Assembly: GCA_017521985.1 (NCBI GenBank)
Contig: JAFXAZ010000006.1
Coordinates: forward strand, 1-64,000
Origin: Lachnospiraceae bacterium
Lineage (GTDB): Bacteria > Bacillota > Clostridia > Lachnospirales > Lachnospiraceae
Direction of reading: 5' to 3'
DNA length: 64,000 nucleotides
The translations under genes were made by a program, and so were the position numbers. Positions 43,545 through 51,922 of the stretch are shown one piece after another; positions within the stretch are counted from its first letter, which is position 1, and every line of letters starts with the position of its first letter. Under the pieces are notes generated by a model, which saw nothing but the letters and a program-made list of their open reading frames with translations, ran no database searches and was not told the origin of the DNA.

Positions 43545-44465
43545 TCAAATGCCTCTATGATACCAAGTCGGTATAGGATTCCTCATTTCATCATACCATG
43601 CAAGAACGTCTTTTGCCTGCTCCAACATCGTTCTTATTTCACCATCACCGAAGGGAATTGCCCAGGGAATCGATGAAAGCATATTGCTGCTAATATAAAG
43701 AGCAAGAAGTTTCCAAAACTCAAGCGGTACCTCATTATTAAAATATCCGTCTATAATCCCTGTTGCAAAAAACGGAGCCGCCTGAGCGCACCAGACAATG
43801 CGGTTAAACTCCTCCCACGGATCACCAAAATCATATCTGTCAAAGTCAATAATAACGATCTTGCCATTTTCCATTATCATATTACCGATATGATAATCAC
43901 CATGTTGGAATGTCTGCGGTCTGCCGGCAAGCAAATGCCGATTCGTATTTATGTAATCAATAATCTTGTCCGCACCATCAAATTTGATCGGGCATTCTTG
44001 ATACATCCTGATTTTTCTATCCATTTTGGCATTAAAACGCAGTTCCCAGTCCGCCTGTCCAGCTGGGGCTGGAATAGAATGGATTTTCTTTAATATTTCG
44101 CCTGCTTCAATCCCCAGTGCATACTGCTCTGAATCAGTAAGGCAGGGGATAACATCCTCTGCATCCTTGCCATCAATCCAGGTTTGCAAGATATAAACAC
44201 CTTCCTCACATCTTCCCATATCCACTGGCTGACACATAGGTATACCAAGAGATGCAACCTCTTTTTGCATGCGAAACATATCCTCGCGGCTGGCACTCTT
44301 TTCGAGAGGCGTTATACGCAAGAGATACTTTGTTCCTTTAGCATCTGTCACACAATATTTTTTATCACAAGACCATCCCTTGTTTATTGGTTCTTTTGAT
44401 ACAAAAGTAACCACGAATTTTTCCTCCTCGACTTGATTTCTTACTCCATATCTTTCATTGATCAT
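43545..44465 (-). CDS. APH-family phosphotransferase
   Basis: ATG at 44465 gives 306 residues and overlaps the previous gene by 11 bases; an upstream in-frame ATG at 44552 would lie deeper in that gene. The kinase core is intact: YLLRITPL with the ATP-site Lys/Arg region, QHGDYHIGNMI (catalytic Asp and Asn) and IDFDRYDFGDPWEEFNR (metal Asp). This fits the aminoglycoside/homoserine phosphotransferase superfamily. The product may modify an aminoglycoside or a small metabolite; the sequence does not name the substrate. Confidence 0.88.
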   Translation of the reverse strand: MINERYGVRNQVEEEKFVVTFVSKEPINKGWSCDKKYCVTDAKGTKYLLRITPLEKSASREDMFRMQKEVASLGIPMCQPVDMGRCEEGVYILQTWIDGKDAEDVIPCLTDSEQYALGIEAGEILKKIHSIPAPAGQADWELRFNAKMDRKIRMYQECPIKFDGADKIIDYINTNRHLLAGRPQTFQHGDYHIGNMIMENGKIVIIDFDRYDFGDPWEEFNRIVWCAQAAPFFATGIIDGYFNNEVPLEFWKLLALYISSNMLSSIPWAIPFGDGEIRTMLEQAKDVLAWYDEMRNPIPTWYHRGI

Positions 44466-44802
44466 TTTTATATGCAAATACTTTACAAACTGGACATCGA
44501 TAACATTCTTCATCATAGTCAAACATTTGAATAAATGTATCATCTTTTCCATAACAAGATGAACAGTACACTATTCCTGATTGTTCACCCTCCAAAGTGA
44601 TATATATTCCTTTGTGACGCAGAATCCTTTTTTTCTTATGCAACTCATTTTTTAATTCTTCATTTTCTTTCTGCAAAGTAGCGATTTCTGCTTGCATGTC
44701 TAATGCTTGCGAACTTAAATCAAGTAGTTTTCTATATAATTCAACATTATCAGCTTGTTGAACTACTTTTGCCACATCTTTAATACCTTCGTATAATCCC
44801 AC
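44455..44802 (-). CDS. Coiled-coil plus zinc-finger protein, unknown function
   Basis: GTG at 44802 is chosen because AGAGGAG lies just upstream and the product then starts GLYEGIKDVAKVVQQADN, the usual start of this family. An in-frame ATG at 44880 would add residues coded by a short tandem repeat. The 115-residue product has a helical N-terminus, a coiled coil (LQKENEELKNELHKKK) and a C-terminal zinc site CSSC then CPVC. Related small proteins are widespread in Firmicutes accessory regions; the function is unknown. Its 3' end overlaps the APH gene. Confidence 0.75.
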   Translation of the reverse strand: MGLYEGIKDVAKVVQQADNVELYRKLLDLSSQALDMQAEIATLQKENEELKNELHKKKRILRHKGIYITLEGEQSGIVYCSSCYGKDDTFIQMFDYDEECYRCPVCKVFAYKNDQ

Positions 44803-44830
44803 TATTCCTATCTCCTCTTTCGCTAGTTTC

Positions 44831-44860
44831 CGCCAAAATGTATCCTTTCGCCAAAATGTA
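44831..44860 (-). repeat. Short tandem repeat upstream of the coiled-coil gene
   Basis: CGCCAAAATGTA occurs at 44831-44842 and again at 44849-44860, a period of 18 bases (six codons). If translated from the upstream ATG it encodes TFWRKD-TFWRK. It lies in front of the preferred GTG start and may be a leader or an operator. Confidence 0.65.
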
Positions 44861-44972
44861 CACTCTTCTTTCAAAATCACCTATCCCCGGGGTAAATCAA
44901 TTCCCTCACACTACCTCAGCACCCCCGGAAACACACATCCATTCCATCCTCAAAGTGCCAAAATTCCTTGAT

Positions 44973-45038
44973 TTACCGCCCTTTTCTCTCCAGCAAACAC
45001 ACCGTCTCCACATGCCATGGGTGAGTAATACAGATGCA
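44973..45038 (-). pseudogene. 3' tail of an rlmD/RumA-type methyltransferase gene (foreign allele)
   Basis: On the minus strand 45037-44973 reads ITHPWHVETVCLLERKGR then TAA, the typical C-terminus of RumA-type rRNA methyltransferases (PHTxHVETVxLL). The rest of the gene is missing. It is preceded by GTAATACAGATGCA (plus-strand 45025-45038), which also borders the second tail at 47638-47691. It is probably a relic of insertion or recombination at the rlmD 3' end. In 44885-44977 the ten bases GGTAAATCAA recur inverted as TTGATTTACC. Confidence 0.6.
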
Positions 45039-45087
45039 CTTGGTATGATTTATCATGTTACATTATGGCCTAATACAAATCACATAA

Positions 45088-45408
45088 TCAATCAAGTCGT
45101 TCCAACAAAAATCTAACCGTTTCTTTTAATTCATCAGAAAAGTCATCTAAGTCCTTGATTGTTATCACACCCTCACGGATCAAAAGAATCAAATCAAAAT
45201 GTAGCTCCTGTTTTCTCAACTCAATTAGTACCCCTGGATTTTTTCTGTCACGTTTTATTCTCTTCTCTAATTCCCAGAATTTTGTCGAAGCTGCTTCTTC
45301 ACTTTGTAAATACTCCACATATTTTACAATCAATTTCTCCATGTATGTTTCTTGCCACTTTGGGAGCTTTTCTCTATATAATTTCCAATCTTTCTTTGAA
45401 ACTTCCAT
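45088..45408 (-). CDS. Small hypothetical protein
   Basis: ATG at 45408 with AGGATAG upstream gives 106 residues beginning MEVSKKDWKLYREKLPKWQETYMEKL and ending DDFSDELKETVRFLLERLD. It is highly charged and helical and lacks known motifs. Similar short proteins are common in clostridial genomes and appear to be a real family, but no function is known. It starts 16 bases after the RhuM gene. Confidence 0.75.
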   Translation of the reverse strand: MEVSKKDWKLYREKLPKWQETYMEKLIVKYVEYLQSEEAASTKFWELEKRIKRDRKNPGVLIELRKQELHFDLILLIREGVITIKDLDDFSDELKETVRFLLERLD

Positions 45409-45424
45409 TCCACTATCCTCACAC

Positions 45425-46426
45425 TTACTTGTTTTCACTTTTCTGTTCTAACATTTTAATGGTGTTCAAATAATCAGTTTCTACTTCACTAAGAGTCTTT
45501 TCTTTGTATTTTCTATATTCATCAGTTGCTTTATCCACCGCCTGCTTATGTGAAATACTTCCATTTCCCAACAATAATTGTTCTCCACTCATGGTAAGAA
45601 TGCGATCCAAATGGTCTGCCCAATCTTTCATAGTCATTACCTGTTCACGCTCTGCCTGACGTTCTGCAAAATCTAAATATCCAGATACTAGCTGCCCCAT
45701 CGCTCGAAGTTCTTTTTCATCTAGATAGTTTTTTGCTACAACGGCTTCTTTCAATGTCGGTTGTTTTCCAACAAATGTGGTGAGACCCATGAAATCTTTT
45801 TCTGCGTTCGCTCTTGTATAAATGACCTCAGCCGCTGTCTGTCCATGAATTGCATAATGCATTTTATTTTGAACTTTTCCAAAAAACTGGATGGAAATTT
45901 CTGCTTTCGGATCATAGTCAATGCTCGTAGCATAGATTTCCAGAACCTGTCTGTAGAATACCTTCTCAGAAGCACGAATATCTCTGATTCTTTCCAGCAA
46001 TTCCTTAAAATAGCCGCCGCCACCTAAGTTTTTCAGACGTTCGTCATCCAAGGCAAAACCTTTTTTCATATATTCTTTTAAAATATTTGTTGCCCAGATT
46101 CTGAACTGTGTACCACGTTTGGATTTTACACGATAACCAACAGAAATAATAACATCCAGATTATAGAAATCTACATCATAAACTTTTCCGTCAGCAGCAG
46201 TGTGGGCAAATTTTGCCCATACTGATTCTTTTACCAATTCGCCTTCTTTAAAAACATTTCTAACATGTTTTCCAATAACACTTCTGTCTCTCTGAAATAA
46301 TTCTGCCATCTGATCAATAGACAGCCAAACGGTATCCTCATCAAAAGTAGTTTCAATCTTTGCCAAGCCATCTTCTGTAATATAAATAATCATATTCGAT
46401 TTTTGAATATTTTCATTATTTTCCAT
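45425..46426 (-). CDS. RhuM-family protein
   Basis: ATG at 46426 (AGAGGTG upstream) gives 333 residues. The N-terminus holds a helix-turn-helix region (TVWLSIDQMAELFQRDRSVIGKHVRNVFKEGEL) followed by VYDVDFYNLDVIISVGYRVKSKRGTQFRIWA, the hallmark of RhuM (virulence RhuM/KilA-like) proteins. The middle has KVFYRQVLEIYATSIDYDP, and the end MLEQKSENK. RhuM homologues occur in restriction islands and phage-like regions; the biochemical role is unclear. It is a stand-alone gene here. Confidence 0.9.
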   Translation of the reverse strand: MENNENIQKSNMIIYITEDGLAKIETTFDEDTVWLSIDQMAELFQRDRSVIGKHVRNVFKEGELVKESVWAKFAHTAADGKVYDVDFYNLDVIISVGYRVKSKRGTQFRIWATNILKEYMKKGFALDDERLKNLGGGGYFKELLERIRDIRASEKVFYRQVLEIYATSIDYDPKAEISIQFFGKVQNKMHYAIHGQTAAEVIYTRANAEKDFMGLTTFVGKQPTLKEAVVAKNYLDEKELRAMGQLVSGYLDFAERQAEREQVMTMKDWADHLDRILTMSGEQLLLGNGSISHKQAVDKATDEYRKYKEKTLSEVETDYLNTIKMLEQKSENK

Positions 46427-46446
46427 CTGCAGCACCTCTAATATAG

Positions 46447-46515
46447 TTATTTTCCCCCACAGCATTTTTTATATTTCTTTTCCACTACCGCAGGGACAAG
46501 TCTCATTGTATTCAA
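46447..46515 (-). pseudogene. Decayed SEC-C zinc-binding tail next to the DUF6155 gene
   Basis: Directly after the stop of the DUF6155 gene, a different frame reads EYNETCPCGSGK and then, after one more base shift, KYKKCCGGK and TAA. CPCGSGKKYKKCCG is the SEC-C motif. Two single-base changes therefore separate the DUF6155 gene from a probable original C-terminal zinc tail. Alternatively it is the remnant of another gene. Confidence 0.55.
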
Positions 46516-47001
46516 TTAATTTTTCATAAATTCATGATAAATGTATTCCAATCTATCTTTCCATAACTGATACAATTCCTCATCTTTACTCGCCATAATC
46601 ACAGCATCATGATAAGCATCTCCCAATGCGTCATAAAATTTTGCATCTATATCTCCATAGCTCATAGTAAAATCTGTGGCACATTCTGCAAAATATAATG
46701 CAAAATCACCATACCATTTGCTGTCTCCGCATATATCTAAAAAATCAGATAATACCATTTTTGCTTTCTCTAATGAGAATCCGGTCCTAACAATATTTGT
46801 TGGATTAAATATTTTGTACAGTTGTTTTTTATATTTCTCCAACAATTCACTTCCATACTCATCTCCCAAAAACAACAGATTTAATCTTGCTTCCACAACT
46901 TTATTCGTTTTAAATAATTCAGTGATTATTTTTACTAACTCCACTCGACTCATTATTTCCAAATTTTTAACAAGTGCTTTTTCCGTTAATTTTTTTGCCA
47001 T
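46516..47001 (-). CDS. DUF6155-like protein, possibly missing its C-terminal tail
   Basis: A 161-residue protein starting MAKKLTEKALVKNLEIMSRVELVKIITELF, with a helical repeat-like body (SLEKAKMVLSDFLDICGDSKWYGDFALYFAEC) typical of DUF6155. The function is unknown. The frame stops at 46516, but a SEC-C-like motif lies immediately downstream in other frames, so the native protein may have ended in a zinc-binding tail. It lies 26 bases from the next upstream gene of the run. Confidence 0.75.
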   Translation of the reverse strand: MAKKLTEKALVKNLEIMSRVELVKIITELFKTNKVVEARLNLLFLGDEYGSELLEKYKKQLYKIFNPTNIVRTGFSLEKAKMVLSDFLDICGDSKWYGDFALYFAECATDFTMSYGDIDAKFYDALGDAYHDAVIMASKDEELYQLWKDRLEYIYHEFMKN

Positions 47002-47027
47002 TTTCTCATCTCTTCTTTATGGTATTT

Positions 47028-47432
47028 CTAATTGGTCAATCCGTTATTTTTTTCCCATTCCTGAAATATTTGTATGTAAATATCCCCACAAATCATATCA
47101 AAATCTTCATACAACTCACATTTATGCAATTCATCAATAAATGCATCCACATAATTATCTCTTCGCAAAATATTAAATAGTTGTTTCCTAATCAACTTAT
47201 CTTCTACACATTCTCGCACATAAAATCTCATAATATCTTTATGATTAATTTCGTCGTAAGTCAGAAAACGAAAATTATTATCATCTTTCAATAACAATTT
47301 GGCATTTGGATCAAGTTTTTTCATTTGGATTGCCGAAACCGGATATCTATCAAAGACACCAGTATCTTTGTGATAAAATAAGTAGTCGTCCCACTTTTTA
47401 ATTGATAACATTAATCCTGTAATTGTACTCAT
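47028..47432 (-). CDS. Hypothetical protein
   Basis: ATG at 47432, preceded by GGAGG, gives 134 residues (MSTITGLMLSIKKWDDYLFYHKDTGVFDRYP). A longer in-frame start at 47555 lacks a ribosome site and adds an atypical segment. The protein is acidic, rich in Asp, Tyr and Phe, and shows no family motif. It starts the short stretch RhuM, DUF6155, hypothetical that lies between the two rlmD-like tails. Confidence 0.65.
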   Translation of the reverse strand: MSTITGLMLSIKKWDDYLFYHKDTGVFDRYPVSAIQMKKLDPNAKLLLKDDNNFRFLTYDEINHKDIMRFYVRECVEDKLIRKQLFNILRRDNYVDAFIDELHKCELYEDFDMICGDIYIQIFQEWEKNNGLTN

Positions 47433-47637
47433 TGCATCCTCCACAATATCTCCCGCCTTCTTTTCTATATTACATTTTCTGTATCGGAACTTCCGCCACT
47501 TTTCATATACTTTAAATTCGTTACAGAAAACCCATTTACAGTAGGAAATTCCCAACCCATCAAAGACATTCGTATCTTTGCCTTTCTTTTTTACTCAATT
47601 AAGCCTTGACAAAACCTTTTGAGTCGCACCTATTAAT

Positions 47638-47691
47638 TCTACATAATTTTACACAGACCTCGGTATGCCGAGAGCATGTAATACAGATGCA
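47638..47691 (-). pseudogene. Second rlmD-like 3' tail (probable attachment-site relic)
   Basis: TTCTACATAATTTTACACAGACCTCGGTATGC (47638-47669) matches the 3' end of the intact rlmD gene (49359-49390) at 29 of 32 positions. It encodes RHTEVCVKLCR, compared with VHTEVCVKLCR in rlmD. GTAATACAGATGCA (47678-47691) follows and is shared with the other tail at 45025-45038. This looks like the far end of an islet inserted in, or recombined at, rlmD. Confidence 0.65.
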
Positions 47692-47983
47692 AACTGCTTG
47701 CAATGCCTTGTTCAAAAACTGGCACTACATCGTTGCCGACTTGGTAACTGACTTGGTGATTCTCTTAGTCACTATTCTGTAATTTCCAAAGCCTCATTCA
47801 ATCTGTAATTGATTTTTTAGATTGACATCACTATTAACATCAGTGATGTCAAACCATACCACAACAGTTATCTTTCACCTTAACTTTCCATTCATGTCGG
47901 TTTTGATTTCCATGAATTTTATGGTATACTTTTTGGTACACTTTGGTGAACTTATTGGTGTACTTTTCGGTGAACTTCAGCTA
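47692..47983. other. Spacer between the rlmD-like tail and the AlbA_2 gene
   Basis: No gene is visible. GACATCACT (47824-47832) and AGTGATGTC (47842-47850) form a perfect nine-base inverted repeat without a T run. At 47926-47978 short units of the form GGTGTACTTTT/GGTGAACTT recur four times; read on the minus strand they resemble the Lys/Pro/Ser-rich linkers often found in AlbA_2-type proteins, so they may be leftover coding repeats. Confidence 0.5.
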
Positions 47984-49324
47984 CTACTCTTTAACTTCCC
48001 AATAACCATAACGCTTGCCGCCCTTACGTTCTATAATCCCCTTGTTCTTCAAGGCATCCAAACCTCTTTGAATGGTTCGTCTGTTCACCGATAGTTGTTC
48101 TGCCATTTCCATTGTAGTTACTGCGGCATTTTCTTTAATCAAAACTAAGATAGCATTTTCCATTGTGCAGTCTTTTGTGACATCCTTTGTGACATTTGGC
48201 ACATTGGAATTTGTCACTTTGGCACTTTGGAGTGCTTTAAACTTGACCATGATATCTTCGCCATGAATCATATACTCCGGCTCATCTGTTCCAAGCTTCT
48301 TACAGGCATCTCTAATTTTTTGAATGCCACGTCCCCAGCTTTCAATATAACCAGCTCGATAAAACACTCTTGCTATGTCTGGATTGTACGGTTTTGAAGA
48401 GTGTGCTCCAAGAAGTGTTTCTGCCGTCCATCCAAATGGAAGCATACTACAATTACTGATGTACATCACATCATCTTCTATTCGGATTTGCACCGGTACG
48501 TTGTCTGCCCAGTTGCAATGGATTAGGGCATTGAACACAGCCTCTCTCACTGCATCACGTGCAAAAGGATAGGTTTCCACTCTTGTTTCTTTGTAATAGG
48601 AAATGGCAGCTTTCAAATATTTTAAATAAATCAAATCAATCACTCTGTCTGCCATAATCAGCAGGGAACCATGCACTTCGTCCTGATATATCAGTTCGCT
48701 TCCTTCGAATTTACCGATTTTCACATAACAGCCTCCGATGACTTTTTCCGGTTCACGGTAAAAGCATAAAGCGCCTGCACGTTTCAATTTACCGTCTAAT
48801 ATCAAATCCAATTTTTCCAAAAGTTCTGCATTAGGGATGTCCAAATCCTCTTTTGTCATACGTCCACTGCGAAGCGCTTCTCTCCTGAAAATATCAAAAC
48901 TCTCTTTGTCTAAATCCTCTACACCGATATTGGATATCGGAGCCGCATCCCATTTAAGACCAGTTTTGCCCATAAGGAAATTTGTTAATGCATTTCCATG
49001 CAATAACTGTTTCGTGCTGCCACTTCTATAGTGATATTCGCCATCGTAGTTTACTGGGAACGCCCACGGATTGACCACAATTTCGATATAATCTAATTCG
49101 CCCTCAGTCAGCAGATTTACATCTGCTACGATTCCGAGCTTGTTCTGAATCTTATTCGGAATGTCTTCGAGCAATTTTTTCGAATTATTAACACCAACGA
49201 CAGTTCCGTCATCACGTGTTCCAATATAAATTTTACCGCCCTGTGCGTTGGCAAAGCCACATATCCATTTCAGATATTCATCACGCCAAGACTCTTTCCA
49301 TTCTATGTTCTGACTTTCTGCCAT
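47984..49324 (-). CDS. AlbA_2-domain ATP-binding regulator with C-terminal winged helix
   Basis: A 446-residue protein. The N-terminal AlbA_2 (Schlafen-like) domain reads NIEWKESWRDEYLKWICGFANAQGGKIYIGTRDDGTVVG. A GHKL-like ATP-binding region includes REAVFNALIHCNW and GRGIQKIRDACKKLG. The C-terminus has a linker with repeated VTK and a winged helix (MEMAEQLSVNRRTIQRGLDALKNKGIIER). Such proteins act as transcriptional regulators or have defence-related roles. The gene lies 26 bases downstream of rlmD, between rlmD and the tail copy at 47638. Confidence 0.88.
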   Translation of the reverse strand: MAESQNIEWKESWRDEYLKWICGFANAQGGKIYIGTRDDGTVVGVNNSKKLLEDIPNKIQNKLGIVADVNLLTEGELDYIEIVVNPWAFPVNYDGEYHYRSGSTKQLLHGNALTNFLMGKTGLKWDAAPISNIGVEDLDKESFDIFRREALRSGRMTKEDLDIPNAELLEKLDLILDGKLKRAGALCFYREPEKVIGGCYVKIGKFEGSELIYQDEVHGSLLIMADRVIDLIYLKYLKAAISYYKETRVETYPFARDAVREAVFNALIHCNWADNVPVQIRIEDDVMYISNCSMLPFGWTAETLLGAHSSKPYNPDIARVFYRAGYIESWGRGIQKIRDACKKLGTDEPEYMIHGEDIMVKFKALQSAKVTNSNVPNVTKDVTKDCTMENAILVLIKENAAVTTMEMAEQLSVNRRTIQRGLDALKNKGIIERKGGKRYGYWEVKE

Positions 49325-49349
49325 AGCTCATCCCTCCTTCTAACCCATT

Positions 49350-50894
49350 TCACTTCTTTCTACACAATTTTACGCAGACCTCTGTATGCACCGTCATCCC
49401 AAACTGGTCCACAGTCCTCCACTTCTTCAGCTCATAACCGCCTTCGCGCAGATACTTCACATCTCTTGCCAAGGTGGCACTATCACAGCTCACATACACA
49501 ATCCGCTCCGGCTGCATTTTCAGCATGGTATCGAGGCACGCGGTATCGCAGCCTTTGCGTGGTGGGTCCACAACGATGACATCCGGATGAAGCATGTCCG
49601 GTTTTAAGCCGGAAGAAGTCTTTATATCGTCCGCCAGATATGCACCACCGGCCTGCACCGCAATCATCTTCTCATAAAATTCCGGCAGCACTTCCTCTGC
49701 TTTCCCTACAAAGAACTCTGCATTGGTGATGCCGTTACGGCGCGCATTTGCTTTAGCGTCTTCGATGGCCTGTGGAATAATTTCCACGCCGTAAACATGT
49801 CCTGCACGTTGCGACAAAAACAGAGAAATGGTTCCGATACCGCAGTATAAGTCCCAAACGGTCTCCTTACCTGTGAGACCTGCATAATCCAGTGCAATAC
49901 TATATAACTTCTCGGTCTGTCCCGGATTCACCTGATAGAAGGACAGTGGGGAGATGTGAAAATCTAACTTCTCTCCGGTTCTTTCAAATCTACCCCTACT
50001 ACAATCACCACTTGCCACATCCCCTGCTGCCACATGACGAACGTATAAAGAATCCTCAATATATGGTTTTCCCCAAATGGTTACTACCTCGTTACCCATA
50101 ATGACATTGTCGCGGCGTGTATTAAAATTAAGAGAAATGCTGGTCATGCCCGGCACATCCTTAAGCACCTCAATAAGAGCCGGCGTATGCAGTGTGGCTG
50201 CGCCTTTTTTCTCCCAAGCCTCCTTGGTCATATTTACAATTACACACACCATAATCTGCCCACTGGTAAAACCGGTACGAATCAAAATATGGCGCACCAA
50301 TCCGGACCCCTCAGCTTCCTCGTAAGGGGCCACGCGATGTTCCTTCATATAATTAAGGATACGCTCTAAAATATCCTGATTTTCTTTTACCCCAAGGTAA
50401 CACTGGGTATTGGCAATAATAGAATGGGTCCTGCCTGCATAAAAACCGGTAATGATTTCGCCGTTTTTGTCCCTGCCCACCGGATACTGTGCTTTATTGC
50501 GATAATGGAATGGCTCCTCCATGCCCACCACCGGCTCCATAGTCTGCTGCAAAAGGGCTTCTTCCACACCACCGATTCTAAGCAAATTGTTGTACACCTT
50601 CTGTTGCTTAAAAGCAAGCTGACGCTCATAGCTCATAGTCTGCAGCTGGCACCCGCCACACGCTTTGTAGTAAGCACACACCGGCTCCACGCGGTCAGGG
50701 GAAGGCACCAATATTTCCTCCAGACGAGCATATCCGTATGTCTTTTTAGTCTTCATTACTTTGGCAATGACTTTATCCCCCGGAATGGTATCCTTCACAA
50801 AAAAAGTAAACCCATCTGCCTTTCCAACACCTTCGCCTTCATGACTTACATCGGTAATTTCTAACGTAATTAATTGATTTTTTGTAAAATTCAT
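49350..50894 (-). CDS. rlmD: 23S rRNA (uracil-1939-C5)-methyltransferase
   Basis: A 514-residue RumA/RlmD-type enzyme. It has an N-terminal TRAM domain (ITDVSHEGEGVGKADGFTFFVKDTIPGD), an iron-sulfur cluster site with C73, C79, C82 (CAYYKACGGCQ), the AdoMet site DLYCGIGTISLFL, and the catalytic region VVDPPRKGCD and YVSCDSATLARD. It ends HTEVCVKLCRKK. This is a core housekeeping gene; its 3' end is the probable insertion site for the accessory run downstream. Confidence 0.95.
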   Translation of the reverse strand: MNFTKNQLITLEITDVSHEGEGVGKADGFTFFVKDTIPGDKVIAKVMKTKKTYGYARLEEILVPSPDRVEPVCAYYKACGGCQLQTMSYERQLAFKQQKVYNNLLRIGGVEEALLQQTMEPVVGMEEPFHYRNKAQYPVGRDKNGEIITGFYAGRTHSIIANTQCYLGVKENQDILERILNYMKEHRVAPYEEAEGSGLVRHILIRTGFTSGQIMVCVIVNMTKEAWEKKGAATLHTPALIEVLKDVPGMTSISLNFNTRRDNVIMGNEVVTIWGKPYIEDSLYVRHVAAGDVASGDCSRGRFERTGEKLDFHISPLSFYQVNPGQTEKLYSIALDYAGLTGKETVWDLYCGIGTISLFLSQRAGHVYGVEIIPQAIEDAKANARRNGITNAEFFVGKAEEVLPEFYEKMIAVQAGGAYLADDIKTSSGLKPDMLHPDVIVVDPPRKGCDTACLDTMLKMQPERIVYVSCDSATLARDVKYLREGGYELKKWRTVDQFGMTVHTEVCVKLCRKK

Positions 50895-50953
50895 TTCGCT
50901 CCGTCCAGCCGTCTTTCCACGCGGCTTTGTATTATTTATAACATCAAGTTTCT

Positions 50954-51898
50954 TTAAAACTGAGTAGAATTTCTCACATTGGATTCAAACAGACGATTAT
51001 AACCCATCCAGCCTTTTTCCGGACCGGCCTCCAAAATCTCGGTAAAGGTCTGGATTTTGGCATCGGTATCATCTGCATAATTCAGTGCCAATGCCTCAAT
51101 CAATGCCGGTGTCTTAGGCGAACCGTACTCCAGCTTGCCGTGATGTGCCAAAATGCAGTGTCTCAGTTCATTGCCAAGCACCTTCGGGAATCCATCAATG
51201 GCACGGATTTTCTCGCCTACCATTTCTGAACCCATCACAATATGGCCAAGCAGCTGGCCTTCATCGGTGTAGTCATTTTCCGGAAATGCAGAAAGCTCGC
51301 GAGCCTTTCCGATGTCATGACACATTGCTGCTGACAACAGCAAGTCACGTTTCAAAATCGGGTACACGCTGCAATAATAATCACAAAGCTTCGTCACACT
51401 CAATGTATGCTCTAACAATCCGCCTACAAATCCGTGGTGAATACTCTTTGCTGCAGAAGAATTGCAAAATGCCTTTAAAAATGCCTTATCTTCTATAAAA
51501 ATACTCTGCATCAATTTCTTTAAATAAGGATTGCTCAGACTATTAATAATGCCCTTTAACTCCGCATACATAGGCTCAATGCCTTTTTTGCTAACCGGCA
51601 AATAATCTGCAGGATTAAATTCTCCTTCACGACAACGCCTTACACGCTTCACACTGACCTGCAGTGCCCCTTGAAAACTGGACACATCACCATACACTTC
51701 CACATAATCTAAGGCATCAAAATCATCAATGCCGGCATTGTTTGGTTCCCAGATTTTGGCATCAATAGTCCCTGTTTTGTCCTGTAAAATCACGTTGTCA
51801 TAAGGCTTTCCGTTTTTCGTCACTGCGGACTGTTTGTGCTTACACAAATAAATGTCAAATACTCTGTCACCATCTTTAAAATCTTTAATAAATTTCAT
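50954..51898 (-). CDS. yhaM: 3'-5' exoribonuclease YhaM
   Basis: A 314-residue protein with an N-terminal OB fold (DFKDGDRVFDIYLCKHKQ, YDNVILQDKTGTIDAKIWEPN) and an HD hydrolase domain (GLLEHTLSVTKLCDYY, AAMCHDIGKARELSAFP, HIVMGSEMV, HHGKLEYGSPKTPALIEALAL). That is the domain order and usual length of YhaM, which degrades RNA and single-stranded DNA. It lies next to rlmD on the same strand, 59 bases upstream. Confidence 0.93.
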   Translation of the reverse strand: MKFIKDFKDGDRVFDIYLCKHKQSAVTKNGKPYDNVILQDKTGTIDAKIWEPNNAGIDDFDALDYVEVYGDVSSFQGALQVSVKRVRRCREGEFNPADYLPVSKKGIEPMYAELKGIINSLSNPYLKKLMQSIFIEDKAFLKAFCNSSAAKSIHHGFVGGLLEHTLSVTKLCDYYCSVYPILKRDLLLSAAMCHDIGKARELSAFPENDYTDEGQLLGHIVMGSEMVGEKIRAIDGFPKVLGNELRHCILAHHGKLEYGSPKTPALIEALALNYADDTDAKIQTFTEILEAGPEKGWMGYNRLFESNVRNSTQF

Positions 51899-51922
51899 CT
51901 TTTTCTTCTCTTTCTATTCTAA

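Noticed and set aside
50424-50864. Plus-strand 146-codon frame inside rlmD
   Set aside because: It is antisense to the conserved TRAM and iron-sulfur region, with no ribosome site.
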